Of a DNA stretch of 5,197 bases, positions 1-5,197 are shown piece by piece. The notes under the pieces were generated by a model. The model was not told the origin of the DNA. It ran no database searches and was given only the letters and a program-made list of their open reading frames with translations. How positions within the stretch are numbered: the stretch's first letter is position 1; every line of letters begins with the position of its first letter. The stretch lies in NCBI GenBank assembly GCA_905233515.1, contig CAJOEQ010000084.1:1-5197 (forward strand), written 5' to 3'. Made by a program: the position numbers and the translations under genes. Source of the stretch: an uncultured Synergistales bacterium. Lineage in GTDB: Bacteria > Synergistota > Synergistia > Synergistales > Aminobacteriaceae.

Positions 1-645
1 TCAGTCGGAGGCCGTGCAGATTTAAATTTGACTTCAGGCTATCACATGGCCGGAATAACTCATCAACCTGCGCTAGTTCTTTGTGATCCTGATTGTCTCT
101 CAACACTTCCCGAACATGAATATAAATCAGGAGTCGCCGAAGCCCTCAGCATTGCCATAATGACAGGCAGTGAAATTTTGCGGTTATTCCTGAATGAGTC
201 AGATTTGCGCGTAAATATAGATAGAGTAATTGACGCTTGTATAAAATTTCGCATAGAATGTTTTGACGAGTCCGGAAATAAAAGATTTCAGAATACAGCG
301 CGCGCGATCGGTAACGCTATAGAGAGATTTTCAGGCGGGCGGATAACTCACGATTTAGCAATTTCTCAGGGAGCAGCAATAACAGCTAAGGCCGGTGCAA
401 AATTAAAGATTTTCAGCGAGAATATATCAGCAAAAATTATAAACGCCCTAAAATATAATAAATTGCCGTTTTCTTATATGGGAGATTTGAACGCAGAAAT
501 TATATCACGAGAGATTATGCGGGCCTCAAAGGCTCATGATAACAGCATAAAATTTGCATTGCCTATAGATAACGGGAATTATATTTTGCGTGAAATGGAT
601 TCACACGAGCTAGAATCATTTATTTATGCAGGCATTACAGCTTAA
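1..645 (+). CDS. 3-dehydroquinate synthase (AroB) family protein, 3' part, degenerate active site
   Basis: Frame 1 is open from the first base to TAA at 643-645 (214 codons), so the start lies upstream. A full AroB is about 350-370 aa and the visible part matches its C-terminal 60%. It shows SVGG near the left edge, then HQP, a DxxxLxTLPEHE stretch, GVAEA, a DE pair, GNAIE and a conserved His (349-351). AroB converts DAHP to 3-dehydroquinate in the shikimate pathway using Zn and NAD. By hand alignment with E. coli and Aspergillus enzymes, the metal ligands Glu (GVAEA) and second His (THD) are kept. The first His ligand (NFGHT) is Arg at 301-303, the His of GHAIE is Asn at 313-315, GGK is GGR, GKN is GYH, and the Lys of AEVIK is Ser. 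It is therefore either a divergent paralogue or a pseudoenzyme. Base use resembles the neighbours and the frame is intact, so it is not an obvious pseudogene. I am sure of the family but not of the activity, so I give no gene symbol. Confidence 0.82.
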   Translation, partial: SVGGRADLNLTSGYHMAGITHQPALVLCDPDCLSTLPEHEYKSGVAEALSIAIMTGSEILRLFLNESDLRVNIDRVIDACIKFRIECFDESGNKRFQNTARAIGNAIERFSGGRITHDLAISQGAAITAKAGAKLKIFSENISAKIINALKYNKLPFSYMGDLNAEIISREIMRASKAHDNSIKFALPIDNGNYILREMDSHELESFIYAGITA

Positions 646-647
646 AA

Positions 648-658
648 TGTAATATAAT
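648..658 (+). promoter_or_regulatory. possible promoter of hpf (-10 TATAAT)
   Basis: A perfect TATAAT lies at 653-658 in the 45-base gap between the aroB-like stop and hpf. A TG lies three bases upstream of it, which is too far for a canonical extended -10. I find no convincing -35 at 16-18 bases. Transcription would start near 665, just before the Shine-Dalgarno. The gap is AT-rich, so chance is a real alternative and hpf may simply be co-transcribed with the upstream gene. Confidence 0.35.
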
Positions 659-690
659 ATTCTCAAATATTTTCAGGAGGTGCTGCAATC

Positions 691-1224
691 ATGGAAATTC
701 GCTTTGTACAGCGCGGAGCTGAAATCGATGACAAGCTCAGGGAATATATGGAGAAGAAAATTTCTCGCATGGAAAAATTCTTCAAGAAAATTTTAAACTG
801 TCAAATTGTCGTGTCTCATCACAAAGGCAGCTTTAACGTCGAGACTACAGCAAATGCAAACGGGGTTATTTTACGTGCAGAAGAGGACGCGCAGGAACCT
901 AGAAAAGCATTTGATCAGTCTTTAAAGAATCTCGAGCGCAGAATCAAGAAATATAATTCTTATCTCAAAGACAGAGCACAACTCGGAGCAGGTGAAGATT
1001 TTTCCTTCAGCGTTGAAGAAGTCCAAGAGCCTGAATCAAATACGCCCGTAATCGACAAAGTCAAAAAAGTCCAGATTCACCCGATGGACACAGCTGAGGC
1101 AATTATGCAAATGGAACTAGTAGGGCATGCTTTCTTTATGTTCCAGAATGCAGAGACGGGAGAAATTAACGTAGTCTATAAACGCAAGAGCAGCGGTTAT
1201 GGCCTGTTAGAGCCAGTAAGCTAA
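691..1224 (+). CDS. hpf: Ribosome hibernation promoting factor, long form (HPF/RaiA)
   Basis: This is a 177-aa cytoplasmic protein of the long HPF type, which binds the 30S decoding region and pairs 70S ribosomes into inactive 100S dimers in stationary phase or stress. The N-terminal S30AE/RaiA domain spans about residues 1-97 (starts MEIRFVQRG, with basic helix RRIKKYNSYL near 83-92). An acidic linker follows at about 98-120. The C-terminal dimerisation domain at about 121-175 carries HPM, EAIMQMELVGHAFFMF, the NVVYKR strand and the terminal GYGLLEP motif. Length is close to the usual 170-190 aa. The ATG is supported by AGGAGG at 675-680, ten bases upstream. It is followed by an intrinsic terminator, so it ends its transcription unit. 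Either its own promoter or readthrough from the aroB-like gene would express it. Confidence 0.95.
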   Translation: MEIRFVQRGAEIDDKLREYMEKKISRMEKFFKKILNCQIVVSHHKGSFNVETTANANGVILRAEEDAQEPRKAFDQSLKNLERRIKKYNSYLKDRAQLGAGEDFSFSVEEVQEPESNTPVIDKVKKVQIHPMDTAEAIMQMELVGHAFFMFQNAETGEINVVYKRKSSGYGLLEPVS

Positions 1225-1245
1225 TATTTATGCAAAAAATTTTAT

Positions 1246-1280
1246 TCCCTCTGGTCATACTTGGCCGGAGGGATTTATTT
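1246..1280 (+). terminator. Intrinsic terminator between convergent hpf and thioesterase genes
   Basis: The arm at 1246-1254 (TCCCTCTGG) pairs with 1265-1273 (CCGGAGGGA), making nine pairs including one G-U, with a ten-base loop. It is followed by TTTATTTATTT. On the minus strand the same hairpin is followed, after six bases, by a run of six T (complement of 1234-1239), so it probably also ends the thioesterase transcript. It fills the 65-base convergent gap. Confidence 0.8.
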
Positions 1281-1289
1281 ATTTATTCT

Positions 1290-1703
1290 TTATTCTTGAT
1301 TGCTTAATAATTCATTGAGCCATGACTCTAACGGGTTGCCGTCACGTAATAATTTGCCGTCTTTTGACGTAAAAGCGTGTTTTGTGTAACCTTCTGCGAC
1401 AAGTTTATTAGAACTCGCATTAAAGATTTTGCATGAAAAAGTAACGCTAACTCTTGAAAGTTTTGATATAGTAGTCTCGATTATAATTTCGTCTTCATAA
1501 AAGAGTGATGATTTAAATCTGCAATGAGCTTCAACGACTGGTAATAAAATTCCCTCATCTTCCCAGAGTGCGAAACTTTTACCATTTGCGCGGCATAAAT
1601 CGCTCCGTCCCATTTCGAACCAGTTAAAATAATTTGCGTGATAGGCGACTCCCATTTTGTCAGTCTCTGAATAACGGACTCTAGTTCGTGTTAATTGCTG
1701 CAA
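1290..1703 (-). CDS. Acyl-CoA thioesterase, YbgC/FadM (4-hydroxybenzoyl-CoA thioesterase) type
   Basis: This is a 137-aa single hotdog-fold protein, the normal length for the YbgC/FadM branch of the 4HBT superfamily, which hydrolyses acyl-CoA or acyl-ACP thioesters in the cytoplasm. The N-terminal signature runs from about residue 10 to 30: YSETDKMGVAYHANY, with Asp15 as the expected catalytic acid, then NWFEMGRSD. The middle and C-terminal strands show PVVEAHCRFK (55-64), YEDEIIIET (69-77) and LVAEGYTKHAF (101-111), all typical. The start is TTG at 1703-1701. It sits nine bases after a perfect AGGAGG, and a TAA lies in frame just upstream of that site, so no earlier start is possible. It is monocistronic as far as visible, convergent with hpf and divergent from livK. 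Substrate cannot be told from sequence. YbgC proteins next to tol-pal genes serve envelope lipid functions, but no tol-pal genes are present here. Confidence 0.92.
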   Translation of the reverse strand: MQQLTRTRVRYSETDKMGVAYHANYFNWFEMGRSDLCRANGKSFALWEDEGILLPVVEAHCRFKSSLFYEDEIIIETTISKLSRVSVTFSCKIFNASSNKLVAEGYTKHAFTSKDGKLLRDGNPLESWLNELLSNQE

Positions 1704-1712
1704 ATTATATAG

Positions 1713-1718
1713 CCTCCT
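1713..1718 (-). promoter_or_regulatory. Shine-Dalgarno that fixes the TTG start of the thioesterase gene
   Basis: The minus strand reads AGGAGG followed by nine bases (CTATATAAT) and then TTG. A TAA in the same frame lies two codons before the AGG AGG codons. This site therefore selects the TTG as the only plausible start. Confidence 0.8.
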
Positions 1719-1743
1719 GACTTAAATATAAATATTTGCGATA

Positions 1744-1752
1744 ATAATATCA
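1744..1752 (-). promoter_or_regulatory. Extended -10 promoter for the thioesterase gene
   Basis: On the minus strand, TG at 1752-1751, one base, then TATTAT at 1749-1744 gives an extended -10 element with one mismatch to TATAAT. No good -35 lies 16-18 bases upstream, where the sequence is GC-rich (CCCGCC), as is often tolerated with extended -10 promoters. The transcript would start near 1737, giving a leader of about 35 bases with the AGGAGG. Confidence 0.45.
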
Positions 1753-1808
1753 TAAAGTTTTTAGCGGGCGGGAGTTGTAAAAGTGATTCAGCAAGTAAAT
1801 ATAATGCG

Positions 1809-1817
1809 TGATATAAT
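1809..1817 (+). promoter_or_regulatory. Extended -10 promoter of the liv operon
   Basis: TG at 1809-1810, one base, then a perfect TATAAT at 1812-1817 matches the full extended -10 consensus. The best -35 is only a weak TTCAGC at 1787-1792 with a long spacer. Transcription would start near 1824, about 30 bases before the livK ATG, leaving room for the ribosome site but not for a riboswitch or T-box leader. Any amino-acid control would therefore need a DNA-binding regulator. I see no clear operator dyad. Confidence 0.6.
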
Positions 1818-1855
1818 TTTTTAAATATTTTCATTTATATAAGGGAGTTGTTATT

Positions 1856-2986
1856 ATGCGTAAAATTTTAGCGGCGTTATTGCTTGTATGCATGATTTGC
1901 GGTGCTGCGGTTGCTGACGATGAGATTATCAAAGTCGGTATATTTAATTGCTTGACTGGTCAAAATGCTTTTGGCGGTCAATTAGAACTTGAGGGGACTC
2001 AATTAGCGCATTCGTTATTTCCTGAAATAGCGGGCAAAAAAGTGGAGCTTGTTATAGTCGATAATAAGTCCGACAAAGTAGAGGCAGCAAATGCAGTAAC
2101 ACGCTTAATCGAGAATGACAAAGTAAATGCAATAATCGGCACTTATGGATCATCTCTAGCAATGGCAGGCGGAGAAGTTGCCGAGAAAGCCGGGATCCCA
2201 GTAATAGGGACTTCATGCACTAATCCGCTTGTAACTCAGGGGAAAAAATTTTATTTCCGAGTTTGTTTCATTGACCCATTTCAGGGAGCAGGTGCGGCGA
2301 CTTATGCATTTAAAAATTTAGGTGCTAAGAGAGCGGCGACTCTGATTGACATTTCTAATGATTACAGCGTAGGGCTCGGAAAATTTTTCAGGGATTCATT
2401 CAAGAAAATGGGCGGTGAAATCGTTGCTAATTTGAATTATCAGACCGGCGACACTGATTTTACAGCGCAATTAACATCACTTATAGCGGCAAATCCTGAA
2501 GTTGTATTTTTACCCGCATATTTTGCTGAGGGTGCAATCGTTTTAAAGCAGGCAAAAGAACTCGGAGCTACTTTTAGATTTATCGGTGCCGACGCAATGG
2601 ACAATCCCGAAATAGTAACACTCGGCGGCGATGCTGTAGAAGGTTTCTTACACACGACATTTGCTTATGATCCTTCAATGCCTGAAATGAATCCAGTAGC
2701 AAAGGCCTTTACTGAAGAGTGGAACAAGATTCACCCTGATAAAGCACCTAACGTAAATTGCGCGCTCGGTTATGACTGTTATATTATGTTGAAGGACGCA
2801 ATCGAGAGAGCCGGAAGCACTGACCCCGCAAAAATCCGTGATGCACTCGAGACCGTGAAAGACCTTCCGACAGTTACAGGAATGACGACAATTAACGCGA
2901 CTCACGACGCAGAAAAGGACATGGGAATCGTTGAGATTCGCGACGGCAAGAAAACATTTATCGGAATAGTTAAGCCTGAAGTATAA
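1856..2986 (+). CDS. livK: Periplasmic branched-chain (hydrophobic) amino acid binding protein of an ABC importer
   Basis: This 376-aa protein captures the substrate in the periplasm and delivers it to the LivHM permease encoded next. The Sec signal peptide is MRK, a hydrophobic core at residues 4-19 and an AVA|DD cleavage site after Ala20. Cys12 and Cys15 are not in lipobox contexts, so it should be soluble and not a lipoprotein. The type I two-lobe Peripla_BP fold follows: KVGIFNCLTG at 26-35, AIIGTYGSS at 92-100 and GTSCTNP at 118-124 (expected ligand-contact strands), SNDYSVGLG at 167-175, GDTDFTAQL at 198-206, and GADAMDNPE at 244-252. Length is typical of LivJ/LivK. The ATG follows GGGAG at 1843-1847 with eight bases spacing. 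It is first in the operon, driven by the extended -10 upstream and closed by its own terminator. The HAAT family also takes aromatic amino acids, amides or urea, so leucine, isoleucine or valine is the default inference and not shown. Confidence 0.93.
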   Translation: MRKILAALLLVCMICGAAVADDEIIKVGIFNCLTGQNAFGGQLELEGTQLAHSLFPEIAGKKVELVIVDNKSDKVEAANAVTRLIENDKVNAIIGTYGSSLAMAGGEVAEKAGIPVIGTSCTNPLVTQGKKFYFRVCFIDPFQGAGAATYAFKNLGAKRAATLIDISNDYSVGLGKFFRDSFKKMGGEIVANLNYQTGDTDFTAQLTSLIAANPEVVFLPAYFAEGAIVLKQAKELGATFRFIGADAMDNPEIVTLGGDAVEGFLHTTFAYDPSMPEMNPVAKAFTEEWNKIHPDKAPNVNCALGYDCYIMLKDAIERAGSTDPAKIRDALETVKDLPTVTGMTTINATHDAEKDMGIVEIRDGKKTFIGIVKPEV

Positions 2987-2998
2987 AGCCCTGTAACC

Positions 2999-3007
2999 TG
3001 TTATAAT
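2999..3007 (+). promoter_or_regulatory. Possible internal promoter (extended -10) between livK and the attenuating terminator
   Basis: TG at 2999-3000, one base, then perfect TATAAT at 3002-3007 reproduces the extended -10 consensus 12 bases after the livK stop. No recognisable -35 lies upstream. The start would be near 3014, inside the palindrome AATTTGCAAATT. The hairpin terminator follows within about 12 bases of the start, so a transcript from here would be a very short RNA or would have to read through into livH. Confidence 0.35.
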
Positions 3008-3008
3008 T

Positions 3009-3020
3009 AATTTGCAAATT
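3009..3020. repeat. 12-base perfect palindrome AATTTGCAAATT
   Basis: This is an uninterrupted self-complementary 12-mer just downstream of the TATAAT at 3002-3007 and just upstream of the terminator hairpin. It could be an operator placed over the start point of the putative internal promoter. It could equally be a chance product of AT-rich intergenic DNA. No regulator is encoded nearby to match it. Confidence 0.3.
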
Positions 3021-3025
3021 TTCAA

Positions 3026-3060
3026 GGGGAAGGGTAAAAAATATCCTTCTCCATTTTTTT
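3026..3060 (+). terminator. Intrinsic terminator/attenuator between livK and livH
   Basis: Bases 3026-3036 pair with 3042-3052 in an eleven-pair stem (two G-U) around a five-A loop. The stem is followed by A and seven T (3054-3060). It lies within the operon, 40 bases after the livK stop and about 16-34 bases before the livH start. In operons that encode a binding protein first, such a partial terminator usually raises binding-protein output over the permease. That is the likely role here. Confidence 0.82.
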
Positions 3061-3078
3061 ATTATTTATTCATGCGTG

Positions 3079-3083
3079 AAAGG
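3079..3083 (+). promoter_or_regulatory. Weak Shine-Dalgarno for livH (AAAGG)
   Basis: AAAGG ends ten bases before the in-frame TTG at 3094. The longer candidate, GTG at 3076, is preceded only by the terminator T-tract and AT-rich sequence with no ribosome site, so this element favours the TTG start. It is weak compared with the AGGAGG or GGAGGA sites of hpf, the thioesterase and livM. Confidence 0.45.
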
Positions 3084-3093
3084 TTGTGTAAAT

Positions 3094-3990
3094 TTGAATC
3101 TGAATATATTTGTGCAGCATTTTATTAACGCTTTGAGTCTAGGTTCATTATATGGCCTCGTTGCAGTAGGTTATACGATGGTATACGGGATTTTGCGGTT
3201 AATAAATTTTGCTCACGGAGATATTTTCATGTTAGGTGCATATTTTGTATATTTTGCTACGATTGTATATGCTCTTCCGTGGGCTGTAGGTGTAGTAATT
3301 GCTATAATTTTGACGACTATATGCGGCCTCTTAGTTGATAGAATAGCTTATAAACCGTTAAGGGAAGCTCCCCGAATCTCGGCACTAATAAGCGCAATCG
3401 GAGTATCATTCTTTATAGAAAATTTTGCCGTAGTAGTATTTACCGGAATGCCCCGCCCAGTCGTACAGCCTAAAATTTTAATGACTCCTATAATTTTGCC
3501 CGGTGATGTTCGAGTTATTCCGCTGGGAATTCTAGTTCCTGTTGTAGCGTTTATTCTCGTCGGTGCTTTATTATGGCTGTTATATAAGACAAAACCGGGA
3601 CTCGCTATGCGTGCTATCTCGTTTGACATTGAGGCGACTCGAATGCTGGGCGTGTCAGTAAATAAAATAATCGCGCTTGCATTTGGACTCGGTTCAGCTT
3701 TGGCAGCAGTGGCCGGCATAATGTGGGCTTTACGTTATCCCCGTGTAGAGCCTTTTATGGGAATGACTCCGGGAATTAAAGCATTTATCGCGGCAGTTTT
3801 CGGCGGAATCGGATCAGTACCGGGCGCAATGATAGGCGGGCTAATTCTCGGATTCGTTGAAATTATGTCAGTTGCATTCTTCCCTACTCTTTCAGGATAT
3901 AAAGATGCCTTTGCGTTTCTGCTGTTAATCTTGATATTATTATTCAGGCCGACGGGCTTATTAGGCGAGAAATTGGAGGATAAAATATAA
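3094..3990 (+). CDS. livH: Branched-chain amino acid ABC transporter permease LivH
   Basis: This inner-membrane permease subunit forms the translocation channel with LivM. From TTG 3094 it has 298 aa. An upstream GTG at 3076 would add six residues (304 aa) but has no ribosome site, while AAAGG precedes 3094 and the resulting N-terminus, MNLNIFVQHF, resembles family members. The conserved opening LGSLYGLVAVGYTMVYGI, then INFAHGD, is unmistakable LivH. About eight hydrophobic helices follow. The cytoplasmic loop contacting the ATPases is the GLAMRAIS...EATRMLGV stretch (about 3600-3655). The C-terminal region has FGGIGSVPGAMIGG and ends in the typical LLFRPTGLLGEK. The gene lies behind the livK terminator, and its stop overlaps the next start in TAATG (3988-3992), so translation is coupled to livM. 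Function is confident; the exact start is not. Confidence 0.93.
   Translation: MNLNIFVQHFINALSLGSLYGLVAVGYTMVYGILRLINFAHGDIFMLGAYFVYFATIVYALPWAVGVVIAIILTTICGLLVDRIAYKPLREAPRISALISAIGVSFFIENFAVVVFTGMPRPVVQPKILMTPIILPGDVRVIPLGILVPVVAFILVGALLWLLYKTKPGLAMRAISFDIEATRMLGVSVNKIIALAFGLGSALAAVAGIMWALRYPRVEPFMGMTPGIKAFIAAVFGGIGSVPGAMIGGLILGFVEIMSVAFFPTLSGYKDAFAFLLLILILLFRPTGLLGEKLEDKI
3975..3980 (+). promoter_or_regulatory. Shine-Dalgarno of livM inside the end of livH
   Basis: GGAGGA lies nine bases before the ATG at 3990-3992. It is within the last livH codons, so ribosomes ending livH at the overlapping TAATG can restart on livM. Confidence 0.7.
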
Positions 3991-5197
3991 TGCATAAGAT
4001 AAGAAATTTATCACTCACTATAATAAGTGTAATATTATTTGCGTTATTTCTCGATAAAGCACCGGAATTATTGAACGGCTATTGGCAGAGAATATTAAAT
4101 CTAATCGCTATAAATGCAATATTAGCATTGAGTCTTAATTTAATTTACGGAATTACAGGAATGTTTTCACTTGGCCACGCCGGTTTTATGGCAATAGGTG
4201 CGTACGTGTCAGCTTTGTTAGTTCTCTCACCTGCTCAGAAAGAAGCCATGTGGATTTTAGAAGATATTTACCCGTGGCTGTTGAATGTAAACGCTCCTTT
4301 TATAGTCTCGATAATTTTAGCGGGATTGATTGCTGCGTTTTTCGGGTGGCTCGTTGCGCTGCCTGTTTTAAGACTCGGCGGCGATTATTTGGGAATTGCT
4401 ACACTGGGATTTGCCGAGATTATAAGAATATTAATTACTAATTCAGCGAGGTTGACAAATGGATCTTTAGGCTTGAAAGGTATTCCCGCATATACTACTT
4501 TATTTATGAGCTGGGGCTGTTTAGCTATAGTTTTACTTTGTCTAGTTTGCATGCTAAAAAGTAATTTCGGCGGAGTCTTACGCGCTGTACGTGATGATGA
4601 AGTTGCTGCCCGAATGATGGGAATTAATACATTTAGAGTCAGAGTCTTAGCTTTCACTCTTGGATGTTTCGGAGCTGGACTCGGCGGTGCATTGATGGGC
4701 AATTTGATAACGACTATTGACCCGCGAATGTTTATGATAACTCAGACTTATAATATATTAATGATTATAGTAGTCGGAGGACTCGGAAGTATAACAGGCT
4801 CAATAATAGGCTCAATTCTCGTTACTACAATGTTAGAGTGGCTGCGTTTCGTTGAGAATCCTATCACAATCGGAAATTTTCATATTCCCGGAATTCCCGG
4901 CATGAGAATGGTAATTTTTTCGCTGTTGTTGATTGTCGTTATAATTTTCAGGCGTGAAGGAATTATGGGAATGCGTGAATTTTCATGGGATATATTCTTC
5001 CCGAAAAGCAAGGCCAAGCGCAAAGAATCACAAAATAAATACTCGGGTGCAGTTCTTGAAGTTGAGAATTTGACTCTAAAGTTCGGGGGACTCACTGCGA
5101 TTGAAGACCTGAGCTTTAATATCAATCACGGACAAATCATCGGCTTAATCGGTCCAAACGGTGCAGGTAAGACCAGCGCATTTAACGTAATCAGCGG
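3990..5197 (+). CDS. LivM-LivG fusion: branched-chain amino acid permease joined to ABC ATPase (3' end beyond window)
   Basis: One frame runs from ATG 3990 to the right edge with no stop (402 codons plus two bases). Residues 1 to about 337 are a complete LivM inner-membrane permease: LNLIYGITGMFSLGHAGFMAIGAYV (residues ~50-73), LRLGGDYLGIATLGFAEI, the ATPase-contact loop VRDDEVAARMMGIN (200-213), GGLGSITGSIIG, a last helix near 307-322, then the usual cytoplasmic tail REFSW (329-333). A short basic linker, KSKAKRKESQNK (339-350), leads straight into LivG: AVLEVENLTLKFGGLTAIEDLSF and Walker A GPNGAGKT at residues 388-395 (5151-5174, Lys394). The window ends before the Q-loop, signature and Walker B. 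LivM and LivG are usually separate genes. The tail of LivM is cytoplasmic, so the fusion is topologically sensible, one permease and one ATPase per complex. A separate LivF ATPase should follow downstream. The start has GGAGGA nine bases upstream. Confidence 0.9.
   Translation, partial: MHKIRNLSLTIISVILFALFLDKAPELLNGYWQRILNLIAINAILALSLNLIYGITGMFSLGHAGFMAIGAYVSALLVLSPAQKEAMWILEDIYPWLLNVNAPFIVSIILAGLIAAFFGWLVALPVLRLGGDYLGIATLGFAEIIRILITNSARLTNGSLGLKGIPAYTTLFMSWGCLAIVLLCLVCMLKSNFGGVLRAVRDDEVAARMMGINTFRVRVLAFTLGCFGAGLGGALMGNLITTIDPRMFMITQTYNILMIIVVGGLGSITGSIIGSILVTTMLEWLRFVENPITIGNFHIPGIPGMRMVIFSLLLIVVIIFRREGIMGMREFSWDIFFPKSKAKRKESQNKYSGAVLEVENLTLKFGGLTAIEDLSFNINHGQIIGLIGPNGAGKTSAFNVIS

Noticed and set aside
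1818..1855. Riboswitch, T-box or leader-peptide attenuator in front of livK
   Set aside because: The predicted leader is only about 30 bases and holds no hairpin or terminator.
2440..3025. Long antisense open frames opposite livK
   Set aside because: They mirror the codon pattern of livK, lack ribosome sites, and one runs into the terminator region.
3072..3128. A short ATG frame of 18 codons overlapping the livH start, a possible leader peptide
   Set aside because: It has no Shine-Dalgarno, is not rich in branched-chain residues, lies after rather than before the terminator, and overlaps livH coding sequence in another frame.
3348..3995. Antisense open frames opposite livH
   Set aside because: They are proline- and serine-rich frames typical of the reverse complement of hydrophobic membrane-protein genes, with no start signals.
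4250..4441. An open frame on the plus strand inside livM
   Set aside because: It overlaps clear LivM coding sequence in a different frame, has no ribosome site, and its product resembles no known protein.
4881..4901. Short tandem repeat (ATTCCCGGA-type units) in livM
   Set aside because: It encodes a repeated Ile-Pro-Gly in the periplasmic loop before the last helix, a small coding coincidence with only two units.

Overview
The window comes from an AT-rich bacterial chromosome and is almost entirely protein-coding. It looks like ordinary housekeeping and transport DNA. I see no mobile element, CRISPR array, tRNA or rRNA. The organism is probably a diderm: the solute-binding protein has a plain Sec signal peptide ending AVA|DD and no lipobox, so it would be a free periplasmic protein and not a lipoprotein as in Gram-positives. 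A low-GC anaerobic amino-acid user, for example an uncultured gut Synergistota relative, would fit. That is an impression from gene content and cannot be proven from this window.

Layout. Bases 1-645 hold the 3' part of a gene of the 3-dehydroquinate synthase (AroB) family, whose start lies upstream. It keeps the family fold signature, but one of the three metal ligands and several substrate-binding residues are replaced. Next comes a long-form ribosome hibernation factor (hpf, 691-1224), which ends in a hairpin terminator lying between convergent genes. On the minus strand is a YbgC/FadM-type hotdog acyl-CoA thioesterase (1290-1703) that starts at TTG behind a strong Shine-Dalgarno. A 152-base divergent intergenic region carries outward-facing extended -10 promoters for the thioesterase and for the transport operon.

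Bases 1856 to the right edge are a branched-chain (hydrophobic) amino acid ABC importer: livK (periplasmic binding protein), livH (permease), and then a single uninterrupted frame encoding LivM (permease) followed by the start of LivG (ATPase). The fusion has no stop codon at the junction and runs off the window end just after the Walker A motif. Between livK and livH lie a perfect extended -10 element, a 12-base palindrome and a strong intrinsic terminator. This arrangement would let the binding protein be made in excess of the membrane components.

The points most worth a second look are the degenerate AroB-like protein, the LivM-LivG fusion with a possible internal start for free LivG, and the compact promoter/palindrome/terminator cassette after livK. 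Nothing here clearly amounts to a new biological system.
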